Part shown: one piece after another, positions 28,914 through 38,929 of the stretch
Layout of the letters: each line of letters opens with the position of its first letter
Numbering within the stretch: the stretch's first letter is position 1
Assembly (NCBI GenBank): GCA_023489335.1
Contig: JAMDCP010000002.1
Coordinates: 1 to 64,000, forward strand
Direction of reading: 5' to 3'
Length of the DNA stretch: 64,000 nt
Origin: Deltaproteobacteria bacterium
Lineage (GTDB): Bacteria; SZUA-79; Acidulodesulfobacterales; Acidulodesulfobacteraceae
The notes under the pieces: model-generated
The model's database searches: none
What the model saw: only the letters and a program-made list of their open reading frames with translations
Told to the model about the DNA's origin: nothing
Made by a program: the position numbers and the translations under genes

Positions 28914-28954
28914 AAAGCGCTTTCTTTTACCTAAAAGGGGAGCGCTTTGTTTTT
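28914..28954 (+). terminator. Rho-independent terminator after the cytochrome gene
   Basis: AAAGCGCT at 28914-28921 is the perfect complement of AGCGCTTT at 28941-28948, with an inner CTTTT/AAAAG pairing and an ACCT turn. A G and five Ts follow. It lies 35 bases past the cytochrome stop and ahead of the DUF502 gene. Confidence 0.75.
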
Positions 28955-28999
28955 ATCCTGCGCAAATTTATATTAAAGCTAAAAAGTAAAAAGGTGTTT

Positions 29000-29599
29000 A
29001 TGCATATAAATTTATTAGGTAAAATTAAAAATAGATTTTTGGCTGGTTTAACCGTAGTTATTCCGGGTGTTATCACGGTTTTTGTCATCTTATGGCTTTT
29101 AAAGGAAGTCAACCTTTTATTTAGTCCATTTTCTCTCTTTTTAAAGCGATATATTCACATATATATACCCGATATCGGGTTAATATTGCTGTTTGTTTTA
29201 ATTCTCTTTGCAGGTTTCCTTATCACGAATTGGATAGGCAGGGGCATTGTTAATCTTTATGAAAATGTTATGCTTAAAATTCCTCTTGTAAATTTGTTGT
29301 ATAAATCCACAAAGCAGTGGGTCGATATATTTTCCCCGGATAAAACTTCATTTAAAAAATTTATTTTAGTAAAATATAAAGATAATAAATATATTTACGG
29401 TTTTTTAACATCTAATACCCGGATAAAAGAAGGCAGCGATGAAAGCGATTATGTGGTCGTATATGTGCCGACGAATCATCTCTACATCGGGGTTAACATA
29501 ATTGCAAGTAAAAATGATATAATAGAAACTAATCTTAGCGTCGAGCAGGGGATTAATATTGTTCTTTCCGCCGGCATAGCATTTCCGGATAAATTGTGA
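29000..29599 (+). CDS. DUF502 family integral membrane protein
   Basis: This protein of about 199 residues has two membrane helices in its N-terminal half (about 13-38 and 55-80; VVIPGVITVFVILWLL and LILLFVLILFAGFLI) and then a soluble C-terminal part with KSTKQWVDIFSPDK and VYVPTNHLYIG. The layout and RFLAGLTVVIPGVIT start match DUF502 proteins, whose function is unknown. I prefer ATG 29000 to the GTG at 28994 because AAAAAGG then lies at suitable distance. It follows the terminator and begins a new unit. Confidence 0.85.
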   Translation: MHINLLGKIKNRFLAGLTVVIPGVITVFVILWLLKEVNLLFSPFSLFLKRYIHIYIPDIGLILLFVLILFAGFLITNWIGRGIVNLYENVMLKIPLVNLLYKSTKQWVDIFSPDKTSFKKFILVKYKDNKYIYGFLTSNTRIKEGSDESDYVVVYVPTNHLYIGVNIIASKNDIIETNLSVEQGINIVLSAGIAFPDKL

Positions 29600-29636
29600 T
29601 TATTTAACTTTAAAGGGAACCAAATCTAAAACCTTT

Positions 29637-30653
29637 ATGAACATATTAGTAACAGGCGGGGCAGGCTACATCGGATCGCATACAATCGTTAGTTTGATTG
29701 ACAACGGGTTTTCGGTTGCGGTAATTGATAATTTTTGCAGCGGCCATATCGAAGCGCTTGACGCCGTGAGCAAGTACGAAAATAAAAAAATCAAAGTTTA
29801 TAATGCCGATTTTTCCGATATTAATTTACTTAAAGATATAGTTAAAAAACATGATATAAACGGGGTAATTCACTTCGCCGCCCACAGCCTTGTCGGAGAA
29901 TCGATGAATGACCCTCTTAAATACTATAAGAATAATGTTGCCAGGACAATTTTGTTCCTTGAATTTTTGAAAAAATCAGGCATAAACTATTTTGTGTTTT
30001 CGTCTTCCGCAGCCGTTTACGGTATTCCGGATAAGAATCCCATAGATGAAACGAGCCTGCTAAATCCTATAAATGTTTATGGAAGCACTAAACTGGCGAT
30101 CGAAAATTTACTTGCCGGCATGGATAGGGCTTATGGATTTAAATATATATCCCTGAGATATTTTAATGCGGCAGGGGCGCATAAATCAAGACTCATCGGG
30201 GAAGACCACCGTCCCGAGACTCACCTTATACCAAAGGTTTTAAAATCAGTTGCGGCTGGAGAAAATAAAGCGGTTGTTTTTGGCAATGACTATCCGACTA
30301 ACGATGGAACCGCAATAAGGGATTATATTCATGTGGATGATTTATCAAATGCCCATGTTTTATCGCTTAAATATTTGATAGAAAATAAAAACAGTAAAAG
30401 CGGCGCCTATAATCTTGGTTGCGAAAAAGGGTATTCCGTTATGGATATTCTCAGAAAGACGGAGGAAATAACGGGAAAGAAATTAAAAATAGAGTTTGCG
30501 GGAAGAAGGGAAGGCGACCCCGCCGTTTTAGTGGCAAGTTATGAAAAGATAAAAAGAGAACTGGGCTTTGAATTTAAATATAATATAGGCGACATTATTA
30601 GTTCCGCATGGGACTGGCATTCAAATCATTTAAACGGCTATATTAAAACTTAG
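29637..30653 (+). CDS. galE: UDP-glucose 4-epimerase
   Basis: GalE interconverts UDP-glucose and UDP-galactose. The 338-residue extended SDR has VTGGAGYIGSHTIVSLID, FAAHSLVGESM, SSSAAVYGIPD, the YGSTKLAIE catalytic Tyr/Lys, and RYFNAAGA; the C-terminal EGDPAVLVAS motif completes the family pattern. No ribosome binding site is evident. A GalT-like gene sits 23 kb away, so the Leloir genes are not clustered. Confidence 0.95.
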   Translation: MNILVTGGAGYIGSHTIVSLIDNGFSVAVIDNFCSGHIEALDAVSKYENKKIKVYNADFSDINLLKDIVKKHDINGVIHFAAHSLVGESMNDPLKYYKNNVARTILFLEFLKKSGINYFVFSSSAAVYGIPDKNPIDETSLLNPINVYGSTKLAIENLLAGMDRAYGFKYISLRYFNAAGAHKSRLIGEDHRPETHLIPKVLKSVAAGENKAVVFGNDYPTNDGTAIRDYIHVDDLSNAHVLSLKYLIENKNSKSGAYNLGCEKGYSVMDILRKTEEITGKKLKIEFAGRREGDPAVLVASYEKIKRELGFEFKYNIGDIISSAWDWHSNHLNGYIKT

Positions 30654-30679
30654 AGGCATGTTTTGTTTATGAAGCTAAA

Positions 30680-31423
30680 ATGCACAACAGATTTTATATA
30701 GAAGAAGAAATTAGTCCTTATTTGGGAAAGGAAATAACCTTAAGTTCAATAACAAACCATATTAAAGCGTTTCGTAAAAAAGCGGAAGATGAAATCAGGC
30801 TATATGATGGGTTTGGAAATGTCTATTTCGCAAAGGTTATCCAAATTTCAAAAAAATTTACTAAAGTTAAGCTAATATCAAAAGAGACCTTTTCGAAAAA
30901 AAGCACCAAAATTAACCTTTTTTTACCACTTATCACATCTCATTTAATGGATCAGCTTCTTTCGAGATTGTGCGAAATGGAAATAAGCGAAATTTTTCCT
31001 GTGATTACCGAAAGATCCATTAATTTAAAAGACGGCAAAGAAATAGATAGTAAATTATTAAAATGGAATAAGATTTCAAAAGGGGCCTGCGTTTTAGCGG
31101 GTAAAGCCTTTGCAACGATAATTAATAAACCCGTAAGTTTAAAAGATTCGTTTAGATTGGCGGCGAATTTCGATATTAAATTGATAGCGTCCCCGCATGC
31201 CAAAATGTTTTTAAAGGATTACATAGCGTCTAAAGATTTTCTTTCTAAGGACTTTTCCGCAGGATTATTTATAGGGCCGGAGGGCGATTTTTCAGGGCAG
31301 GAAATAAAGCTATCCGAGGAGTTTGGTTTTATACCCGTAAAGTTGTCTAATTATATTATGAGCACATTTGTTGCATCAATCTATTTTGCCTCTAATTTAA
31401 CCTGTTTCGCCTTTTCCGGATGA
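30680..31423 (+). CDS. rsmE: 16S rRNA m3U1498 methyltransferase
   Basis: RsmE methylates N3 of U1498 in 16S rRNA. This 247-residue SPOUT enzyme begins MHNRFYIEE and has an N-terminal PUA-like part, EIFPVITERSIN, and the C-terminal knot with GLFIGPEGDFSGQE (the usual IGPEGG is GDF here) and KLSNYIMSTFVASIYF, where most members have LG..ILR.ETA. The catalytic knot is therefore somewhat divergent. It ends four bases before smc. Confidence 0.88.
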   Translation: MHNRFYIEEEISPYLGKEITLSSITNHIKAFRKKAEDEIRLYDGFGNVYFAKVIQISKKFTKVKLISKETFSKKSTKINLFLPLITSHLMDQLLSRLCEMEISEIFPVITERSINLKDGKEIDSKLLKWNKISKGACVLAGKAFATIINKPVSLKDSFRLAANFDIKLIASPHAKMFLKDYIASKDFLSKDFSAGLFIGPEGDFSGQEIKLSEEFGFIPVKLSNYIMSTFVASIYFASNLTCFAFSG

Positions 31424-31427
31424 AAAT

Positions 31428-34400
31428 ATGTATCTTAAATTTATAGAACTTTTTGGATTTAAAACCTTTCCAGATAAAATAAGAATACCTTTTGATACAG
31501 GCATAAATATCATCGTAGGGCCGAACGGATGCGGGAAGACCAATATCGTCGATGCAATTAGATTTATTCTGGGGGAGCAAACGCTTAAGGATTTACGCTT
31601 AAGAAATATGAACGATATTATATTTCACGGCTCTAATTTAAGGGGGCAATCTTCCGTTGCCTTATGCAGGGGTGTTTTTGTAAATGACCCGCCCCTTGAT
31701 TTTAAATATAAGGATTTTTCGGAAATTATGGTGGAAAGAAGGCATTTTAAAAATAAAGAGACCGAATATAGGATAAACGGGTTTGTGGTTCCCTACAGGG
31801 AATATTTAGGTTTTTTTAATGAAGGCGGTTTATCGAAATACTATTCTATTGTGGATTCTTCCAAAATTAACGCACTGTTAAACTATAAGCCTAACGATTT
31901 AAGGTTGTTTTTTGAGGAGGCATCGGGGATAACAAAGTATAAAACGCAAAAAAAATCGGCTTCGAAGAAATTAGAAGCGGCGCAATTAAACCTGTTAAGA
32001 ATTAATGACCTGTATGGCGAGGTTGAGAGACAGTTAACTTCATTAAAAGGCCAGTCCGAGGTATTAGAAAAGTATAAAGAACTTGAAAAGGAGAAAAGGC
32101 TGTGTGATTATGTTTTATATGATAGATTGAAAAGAAAAATAAATTCGGATATAGATAAGCATAATGAAGATTTAGATAATTATTCTTCGCTTTTTACCTT
32201 ACTTACGACAAAAACCGTTTCCATTGAAAATAATTTAACGGAACTAAAAACATTAGCAGATAATCTTAACGATAAATATAAACTGATAGCGAATGAAAAA
32301 AATAAAATTCTAATCGATATAACAAAATTAAATTCCGATATCGATTACGGAACCTTAACGATAAAAAAATTAGAATCGGAAATTGAAAAGAAAAATAAAG
32401 AAATAAGCGAACAAAATGATATAAGAAATAGAAATGCGGGTAAACTTGGAGATTATAAAAACAAGGAGTTATCTGATGAATTAAGCATAAAGGTTTTATA
32501 TGAAAAGTTAAATGATTTAAATGCGGTGGTTGCGGGGAAAAAGGAATCGGTTTTAAAGATTAAAGGCGAAGCGGAAATTATTAACGATGATATTTTAGAT
32601 ATAACGGAGAAATCCCAAAATGTCAACAATAAATTAATTTTTAACGTTAAAAATATAAAAAATATAGATGCAAGAATTTATGATACAGAAGATGTTATAT
32701 CGAAAATTTCCCGGGAAATTAAAACCCTTGAAGACAGTTTGGCCGTAAAAAACGATTTTGCCATTGAAGCCGTAAAAGATATTAAAAACTTAAAGGAGAG
32801 ACAGGTTTTAGAAAACGAAAAACTATTAAAATCGTCAAATGAATTGGAAGCGCTTAAACTGGCTAAAGATAATTTAGAAAAAGGGCTTGTAGAAATAGAT
32901 GTTACAATATCCAAGCTTTCGGATTTTATTACTAATCGCGAGGGTTTTTCCGAAGGGACAAAAAGGCTTTTGAATTCAAACAGGGATTATGAGGCTTATC
33001 CTTTATCCGATTTATTAGAGGCAGAAACAGGATTCGAAAATATTATATGGGCAGGTTTTGAAGATTTGCTTGAGGCCGTGGTGGTAAAGGATATCGAAGA
33101 TGCCAAAAAGGCGTTGGATTATCTTAATAATGATAAAGCGGGGCAGGCAAAAATATTTATTCCGGGGACAAAAAGCATTGGGTTACCACGGAAGGACTTG
33201 CAGGAACTTGCGGGTTGGCAGGACTTGCTCAAACAAAAAGGCATTGTCCCGTTACAGGGTAAAATTATATTAAATCAAAAGAGTTGTTTTAGCAGCTCCC
33301 TTGACTTAGATGCTCTCGGGATGAATTTTTATTATTCTGAAAATGCGCAAGATATTTTAGATTATATAAAACAAACCGGTTTTTTCCCCGAAGTTAATAT
33401 AATAACAAACGACGGCGTAATCTTTCTTTCGAACGGATTTATTATTGCAGGCAAAAATAAAAATGCCGAAAGCCAGAATTTGTTTATTAATAAGAAAAAA
33501 TTATCCGAATATAAAAATTTAAAAGCGGATAAAGAAAAGGAACTGAATAAAAAGAATTTGTTATTCGAGGAAATGCGTTTAAAAATAAAAGAGACGGAGT
33601 TCAACATAGATAAACTAAATAAAGATATAAGGTCAAAGGAGATGGACGAACTAACGGCGAAAAATGATATAAAACATATAGATGGTCAGATAATTAAATC
33701 TAAAGAAAGGCTTAATATATTAAAAAGAGAGTTAGAAAATCTTGAATCGGAAAAAGCTAAAGCGCTTAAAGAAGATGAAATTCTAAAAGAAGAACAGTTA
33801 TTATTGGAAAATGAATTAAAAATAAAGTCTCAAGAAAAGCTAATCCTCGAAACAAAACTAAAATCTTTCGAGGATGAATTTGAAAATGCAAAAGAGAATG
33901 AATTAAAATTAAAAATAGAAATCAATTCGGCAGAGCAAAATCTTAATTTTTTAAAAAAGGGAATTAAAGATTTGGAAGGCTTATTACAGGGTTACTCGAA
34001 AAGACTTGATAATTTAAATCTTCAGGTTGACAATATTAAAAATGAAATAAAGGCGGCGGCCGCCGATATATCCAGCAAACAAAAGAATGTCGAAGGTTTA
34101 AACGAAGCCCTTAAGTCTAAAGAGTCCGAAATTAAAGCCCTCGAGGTTGATTTAGAGAGCACAAGGGATAATATAAATAATATCGAAAAAGACCTGGAAA
34201 ACGCAAAAAGAGAAAAAAGCAATATAGAAAAGAAAAGGGATACTGCGTTAACATATATAAATATGTATAAAGAAAAATTGGCGGAATTAAATTTAGGCGA
34301 GTTTTCCGAAAACGAACCGTTTAATTTTTCGGATGCCGAAGGAAGATACGATAAATTAAGCGAAGAAGGCATTAAAAAAAATATAGAAGAACTTAGAATT

Positions 34401-35024
34401 GCAATGTCGAGCCTCGGAGATATTAATATGAATGCAACAAATGAGTACGGGGAGGCTTTAAACCGTTTAGATTTTTTACTGGCGCAAAAAACCGATCTTG
34501 AAGGCTCCATTAAATCCTTAGAAAATATAATAAAGAAATTAGACATAGTATCGAAAGAAAAATTTAGTGCAAGTTTGAAGCAGATAAGGCTCAAATTTAA
34601 CGAATTATTTGTTTTTTTATTCGGAGGCGGACACGCGGATATTTTAAATGTGTTATTGGAAGATAGGAGTGAAGAGGGCGAAAATGATATACAGGGGATG
34701 GAAATTAATGTGCAAATACCGGGGAAAAAGTTTTCGGGTATAAATATTCTATCCCAGGGAGAAAAGGTTTTAGTTGCGATAAGCCTGCTTTTTTCCATTT
34801 TTTTGGTGAAAAAGACGCCTTTTTGCGTGATAGATGAAGTGGATGCGCCGTTGGATTATGCAAATAATGCCAGGTATAACAGGCTTATAGGCGAGATATC
34901 CAATTATTCCCAGGTAATTTTGATAACCCATAACAAGAAAACTATGGAGATAGGCAAAAATATATTTGGAGTAACATCGAAACAGCCCGGGATTTCAAAA
35001 ATAGTTTCGGTTTCAATGAATTAA
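31428..35024 (+). CDS. smc: Chromosome segregation protein SMC (divergent)
   Basis: SMC is the condensin ATPase that, with ScpAB, compacts and segregates DNA. The 1198-residue protein has the Walker A GPNGCGKTNIVDAIRFIL near residue 35, then long coiled coils, a hinge at about 500-680 (GTKRLLNSNRDYEAYPLSDL), the returning coil, and Walker B FCVIDEVDAPLD near 1131. Departures are visible: the usual YSIIGQGQ region reads YSIVDSSKINALL, the signature LSGGEK is LSQGEK, and DEVDAALDDAN is DEVDAPLDYAN. Length and order match true SMC rather than Rad50. ftsY follows. Confidence 0.92.
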   Translation: MYLKFIELFGFKTFPDKIRIPFDTGINIIVGPNGCGKTNIVDAIRFILGEQTLKDLRLRNMNDIIFHGSNLRGQSSVALCRGVFVNDPPLDFKYKDFSEIMVERRHFKNKETEYRINGFVVPYREYLGFFNEGGLSKYYSIVDSSKINALLNYKPNDLRLFFEEASGITKYKTQKKSASKKLEAAQLNLLRINDLYGEVERQLTSLKGQSEVLEKYKELEKEKRLCDYVLYDRLKRKINSDIDKHNEDLDNYSSLFTLLTTKTVSIENNLTELKTLADNLNDKYKLIANEKNKILIDITKLNSDIDYGTLTIKKLESEIEKKNKEISEQNDIRNRNAGKLGDYKNKELSDELSIKVLYEKLNDLNAVVAGKKESVLKIKGEAEIINDDILDITEKSQNVNNKLIFNVKNIKNIDARIYDTEDVISKISREIKTLEDSLAVKNDFAIEAVKDIKNLKERQVLENEKLLKSSNELEALKLAKDNLEKGLVEIDVTISKLSDFITNREGFSEGTKRLLNSNRDYEAYPLSDLLEAETGFENIIWAGFEDLLEAVVVKDIEDAKKALDYLNNDKAGQAKIFIPGTKSIGLPRKDLQELAGWQDLLKQKGIVPLQGKIILNQKSCFSSSLDLDALGMNFYYSENAQDILDYIKQTGFFPEVNIITNDGVIFLSNGFIIAGKNKNAESQNLFINKKKLSEYKNLKADKEKELNKKNLLFEEMRLKIKETEFNIDKLNKDIRSKEMDELTAKNDIKHIDGQIIKSKERLNILKRELENLESEKAKALKEDEILKEEQLLLENELKIKSQEKLILETKLKSFEDEFENAKENELKLKIEINSAEQNLNFLKKGIKDLEGLLQGYSKRLDNLNLQVDNIKNEIKAAAADISSKQKNVEGLNEALKSKESEIKALEVDLESTRDNINNIEKDLENAKREKSNIEKKRDTALTYINMYKEKLAELNLGEFSENEPFNFSDAEGRYDKLSEEGIKKNIEELRIAMSSLGDINMNATNEYGEALNRLDFLLAQKTDLEGSIKSLENIIKKLDIVSKEKFSASLKQIRLKFNELFVFLFGGGHADILNVLLEDRSEEGENDIQGMEINVQIPGKKFSGINILSQGEKVLVAISLLFSIFLVKKTPFCVIDEVDAPLDYANNARYNRLIGEISNYSQVILITHNKKTMEIGKNIFGVTSKQPGISKIVSVSMN

Positions 35025-35070
35025 CAGGGATTTACGATAAAAATTAATTTTTAAAAATAAGGGTTAATTA

Positions 35071-36045
35071 ATGAAAGTATTTGAAAAATTTAAAAATTTT
35101 AAGGACAGCCTTGCAAAAACAAAAGAGGCGTTATCGGAAAAAATAAATTCTATTTTTAGTTTTACTAAGCTCGAACCGGCCGATTTAGACAGGCTTGAAG
35201 AGGCGTTAGTCCTATCCGATATATCTTTCCAAACGGCTAACGAAATAGTCGAGGGAATCAAAAAACGGGTCTCGAACATTAAAGGAATTGGACCCGAAGG
35301 GCAGCGCAAGCTCACCGAGGTTAGTGTGCGCTTAGGTCAGCAAGGCGCATTGACGGGGGATATTATTAAAAACGCTTTAAAAGACGAGATTAAGAGCAAA
35401 ATATCAAGAGATTTTCCCGGGATTAATATAAAAAATGAAAAAAATATTTTTTTGATTGTCGGCGTGAACGGGGTAGGAAAGACTACTACTGTGGGAAAGC
35501 TCGGCAAATATTATGCCGACAGGGGTAAAAAGGTTATTATCGCCGCCTGTGACACATTTAGAGCCGCAGGGAAAGAACAATTGGAAGCCTGGGGAAATAA
35601 GACGGGTATCGAAGTAGTATCGGGAAAAGAAAATCAAGACCCCGCGTCCGTTGCCCATGACGCCGTTCAAAAATTAAAAGACAAAGATTTTAACCTGCTG
35701 ATAATCGATACGGCAGGAAGGCTTCATAATAAAAAGCATCTGATGGAGGAATTATCGAAAATAAAAAGGATTATCTCAAAAACAAACGGACGCCCTCCCG
35801 ATGAGACATTTATTGTAATAGACGCGAGCCTGGGGCAAAACTCTCTGGTTCAGGTGGAACAATTTAAAGAGCTTATAGATATTTCAGGGGTTATAATTAC
35901 AAAATTGGACGGTTCGGCAAAAGGCGGGATAATTATCGATGTCATCCATAAACTAAATTTACCCGTCAGATTTATAGGCACGGGGGAGTCTCCCGATAAA
36001 ATATCCGAGTTTTCCCCTGAAATTTTTGCGGATAGCCTGTTTTAA
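35071..36045 (+). CDS. ftsY: Signal recognition particle receptor FtsY
   Basis: FtsY docks SRP-ribosome complexes at the membrane for cotranslational insertion. The 324-residue protein has a short N-terminal helix domain without the long acidic region of E. coli, and the NG domain with GVNGVGKTTTVGKLG (G1), DTFRAAGKEQLEAW, IDTAGRLHNKKHLM, TKLDGSAKGG and GTGESPDKISEF. In many deltaproteobacteria smc and ftsY are adjacent, as here. Confidence 0.95.
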   Translation: MKVFEKFKNFKDSLAKTKEALSEKINSIFSFTKLEPADLDRLEEALVLSDISFQTANEIVEGIKKRVSNIKGIGPEGQRKLTEVSVRLGQQGALTGDIIKNALKDEIKSKISRDFPGINIKNEKNIFLIVGVNGVGKTTTVGKLGKYYADRGKKVIIAACDTFRAAGKEQLEAWGNKTGIEVVSGKENQDPASVAHDAVQKLKDKDFNLLIIDTAGRLHNKKHLMEELSKIKRIISKTNGRPPDETFIVIDASLGQNSLVQVEQFKELIDISGVIITKLDGSAKGGIIIDVIHKLNLPVRFIGTGESPDKISEFSPEIFADSLF

Positions 36046-36099
36046 AGGGAATTTGATTTGCTTTACAAGTCTTAAAAAAAAATATAAAATAAAAAACTT

Positions 36100-37149
36100 A
36101 TGGATTATAAAAACGCAGGTGTTGACATAGAGGCCGGAAAAAAAGCGGTTGTTGATATTTCCTCAATGGTAAAAAGCACATACACTAAAGGGGTTATCGA
36201 TAACTTTGGCTTATTTGGTTCGTTATTTTCCATAGGAGAGCTCAATTTTAAAAATCCGGTTCTGGTCTCGGGAACCGACGGAGTAGGAACAAAACTTAAG
36301 GTTGCTTTTGCCGCAAATAAACACGACACCATAGGCATTGACCTTGTTGCAATGAGCATTAATGATATTGCATGTTTGGGAGCTAAACCGCTTTTTTTTC
36401 TCGATTACATATCCACTTCAAAATTAAAGCCGGATGTTATTAAGGAAATCATCTCTGGAATAGTAGAGGGGTGTAAATTGGCGAAATGTTCGCTTCTGGG
36501 TGGCGAGATGGCTGAAATGCCCTCTTTTTACCTAAAAGATGAGTACGACCTGGCAGGTTTTGCCGTCGGTATAGTCGAAAAGGATGAAATTATTAACGGT
36601 TCCAATATCGACGAAGGCGACAAAATAATAGGCGTAGCATCCAGCGGCTTGCATTCCAACGGTTATTCCTTAGCCCGTAAAATAATATTCGAACTTATGG
36701 GATTAAACATTAACGATGCCGTTTTATCCAATGGTAAAACCGTCTCCGAAGCTCTTCTGGAACCTACCGTTATTTATTCGGAGCTTATACAAAATCTCAA
36801 AAAAAACTTCGAAATAAAAGGAATTGCCCATATAACAGGGGGAGGATTACCCGAAAACCTTATTAGAATTTTACCAGGTAATATAACGGCTAAAATAGAT
36901 AAAAGTTCATGGAAAATGCCGGAGCTTTTTAGTATATTAAAAGAAAAAGGCGGTATCGAAGATAACGAATTTTATAAAGTATTTAATGCCGGCATAGGCC
37001 TGGCTATAGTGGTCGGTAAAAATGTTTTAAACGGGGCGCTTTCTTTTATTAACGATTTGGAATATATAAATTCAAAGCGGTTTGCGGCTTATGAAATCGG
37101 TGAAGCCGTTTTTTCGAAAAAATCCGTAAAGGATGTCATATTATATTAA
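36100..37149 (+). CDS. purM: Phosphoribosylformylglycinamidine cyclo-ligase (AIR synthase)
   Basis: PurM makes aminoimidazole ribonucleotide in purine synthesis. The 349-residue protein begins MDYKNAGVDIEAG and shows VSGTDGVGTKLKVAF, MSINDIACLGAKPLFFLDY, LLGGEMAEMP, DEGDKIIGVASSGLHSNGYSL and IAHITGGGLPEN, the standard motifs. No ribosome binding site is clear. purN follows after 52 bases. Confidence 0.96.
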   Translation: MDYKNAGVDIEAGKKAVVDISSMVKSTYTKGVIDNFGLFGSLFSIGELNFKNPVLVSGTDGVGTKLKVAFAANKHDTIGIDLVAMSINDIACLGAKPLFFLDYISTSKLKPDVIKEIISGIVEGCKLAKCSLLGGEMAEMPSFYLKDEYDLAGFAVGIVEKDEIINGSNIDEGDKIIGVASSGLHSNGYSLARKIIFELMGLNINDAVLSNGKTVSEALLEPTVIYSELIQNLKKNFEIKGIAHITGGGLPENLIRILPGNITAKIDKSSWKMPELFSILKEKGGIEDNEFYKVFNAGIGLAIVVGKNVLNGALSFINDLEYINSKRFAAYEIGEAVFSKKSVKDVILY

Positions 37150-37201
37150 TTAATGATTAACCGTTAACCGAAAGGCTATTTAAAATTTACAATACCGCCA
37201 G

Positions 37202-37825
37202 ATGACCTTAAATAAAATTAACCCAGGGGATAAAAAAAATTGCATTATTTTAGCGTCGGGCAATGGTTCAAATGCTTTAAATATAATTAATTATTTTTCA
37301 GCCGGCGGAAAAAATAAGGGCATTAACATAGTTGCCGTTGTTTCCAATGCGGAATTCGCCCCCGTGATAGAAAAAGTAAAAAAAATAGCTCCGTTTATTC
37401 CTGTTTTTGTTATACCGTTTAATAATTTATCGGAAAGAGAAATATTTGAGGGCGAACTCGAAAAGATAATCAAAAAATACGGTGTTGAGTTGATTATTCT
37501 TGCCGGATTCATGAAAGTGCTCTCTAAAGAATTCGTGTCAAAGTTTTCATATAAGATAATTAATGTGCACCCTTCATTACTGCCGTCTTTTAAAGGGAAA
37601 GACGCAATTAAAAAGGCCTATGATTATGGTGTAAAATACACAGGGGTGACAATACATTATGTAACGGAGGAAGTTGATTCCGGACCTATAATATTGCAAG
37701 AGGTTGTTAAAATAGAGGAAGGGGATACTATCGAATCGTTAGAGGCAAAAATACATAAGATTGAGCATAAAATTTATCCTATTGCTTTAGAGTTGCTGGC
37801 AAATAAGGCTCATAAGGCAGGGTAA
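37202..37825 (+). CDS. purN: Phosphoribosylglycinamide formyltransferase
   Basis: PurN formylates GAR using 10-formyl-THF. The 207-residue protein has the ASGNGSNALNII phosphate loop, LAGFMKVLS, the catalytic Asn/His region NVHPSLLPSFKG and the Asp-bearing TIHYVTEEVDSGPII. It is paired with purM, giving two consecutive-path purine genes, with purA further downstream at 48532. Confidence 0.95.
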   Translation: MTLNKINPGDKKNCIILASGNGSNALNIINYFSAGGKNKGINIVAVVSNAEFAPVIEKVKKIAPFIPVFVIPFNNLSEREIFEGELEKIIKKYGVELIILAGFMKVLSKEFVSKFSYKIINVHPSLLPSFKGKDAIKKAYDYGVKYTGVTIHYVTEEVDSGPIILQEVVKIEEGDTIESLEAKIHKIEHKIYPIALELLANKAHKAG

Positions 37826-37942
37826 TTTAATATCCCAAAATTATTAAACATATATCCATATATACCCGCTGCAATATTTTAATTTATTCCTCTTAGTTCT
37901 AAATTAAGGTAATTTAATAGTTAATTTATTATTGGTATAAAT

Positions 37943-38839
37943 TTGAATCCAGCCATTAATCGAGAAAATATATTTAACAAATTAAGGTTTATATCTTATA
38001 TCGGTATATCTATAAATCTGTTTTTAACGCTGGCCAAGTTTTATGTCGGGATTACCGGACATTCTTACGCCCTTGTGGCAGACGGTTTTAATTCACTTTC
38101 CGATATATTCGCGGGTTTTGTTGTTTATCTATCTTTTAAAATATCAAGCAAACCTGAAGATAAAGAACATCCCTATGGCCACGCAAAGGCTGAAATGATC
38201 GCGACTTTTGTCGTTGCCTTAATTCTGTTTCTTTTCGGGTTTTCGATTATAGTCGGGTCATCTTTAAAACTATATTTTCATCAATACGAAAAGCCTGCTT
38301 TAGATACATTAATCGTTGCATTATCGACCGTTATTATAAAGGAAATTCTTTATAAATGGACCTTAAGATGGGGAAAACTTTTAAAATCCTCTGGTTTGGT
38401 TGCCACGGCTTATGACCACAGGAGCGATGTTTTTGCGTCGATTGCCGTTGTGATCGGTATTTTGTTTGCGATAAAGGGCTATTTTTATATGGACCCTATT
38501 GCCGGAATTGTCGTTAGTTTTTTTATTTTTCGTCTTGCGGTAAAACTTATAAAGGAATCCATCGGTAATCTTATGGATGAAAGCCCGCCCGCCTTTGTTA
38601 TAGATAAAATAAAAGCCGTGATTACAGGAGTAAAAGGGGTAGAAAGAATTACAAGCATCAAAGTTAGAAGGTCGGGGCCGTATCTTTATGTGGATGTCGA
38701 AATAGAGATTAATCCGAATATGACCGTGAAAATGTCCCATGATATTGCGGAAAATGTTAAAGAAAGATTAATAATTTCAAATCCGTACATAAACGAGGTT
38801 ATGGTTCATATAAACCCTTATGATAATCCCGGGTCCTAA
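37943..38839 (+). CDS. Cation diffusion facilitator family metal transporter
   Basis: Members export Zn, Fe, Cd or Mn from the cytoplasm in exchange for protons. The 298-residue protein has about six membrane helices and the two CDF metal sites: ADGFNSLSDI (D..D) in helix 2 and AYDHRSDVFAS (H..D) in helix 5, which is the FieF/YiiP-like H-D pattern. A cytoplasmic ferredoxin-like domain follows (about 210-295: GVERITSIKVRRSGPYLYVDVEI in pieces). Start is a TTG with no clear ribosome binding site. Substrate cannot be read from the sequence. Confidence 0.9.
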   Translation: MNPAINRENIFNKLRFISYIGISINLFLTLAKFYVGITGHSYALVADGFNSLSDIFAGFVVYLSFKISSKPEDKEHPYGHAKAEMIATFVVALILFLFGFSIIVGSSLKLYFHQYEKPALDTLIVALSTVIIKEILYKWTLRWGKLLKSSGLVATAYDHRSDVFASIAVVIGILFAIKGYFYMDPIAGIVVSFFIFRLAVKLIKESIGNLMDESPPAFVIDKIKAVITGVKGVERITSIKVRRSGPYLYVDVEIEINPNMTVKMSHDIAENVKERLIISNPYINEVMVHINPYDNPGS

Positions 38840-38929
38840 AGATGAATTTTGACAAAAGTCACATAGACATTGGATAAATACGGTTATAATATACCTGAAT
38901 ATTATATATGGAGAGAGGCGCATATACTT

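Noticed and set aside
34022-34798. 258-aa minus-strand ORF
   Set aside because: Antisense to the SMC coiled coil and head; Ser/Phe/Leu-rich shadow with no motif.
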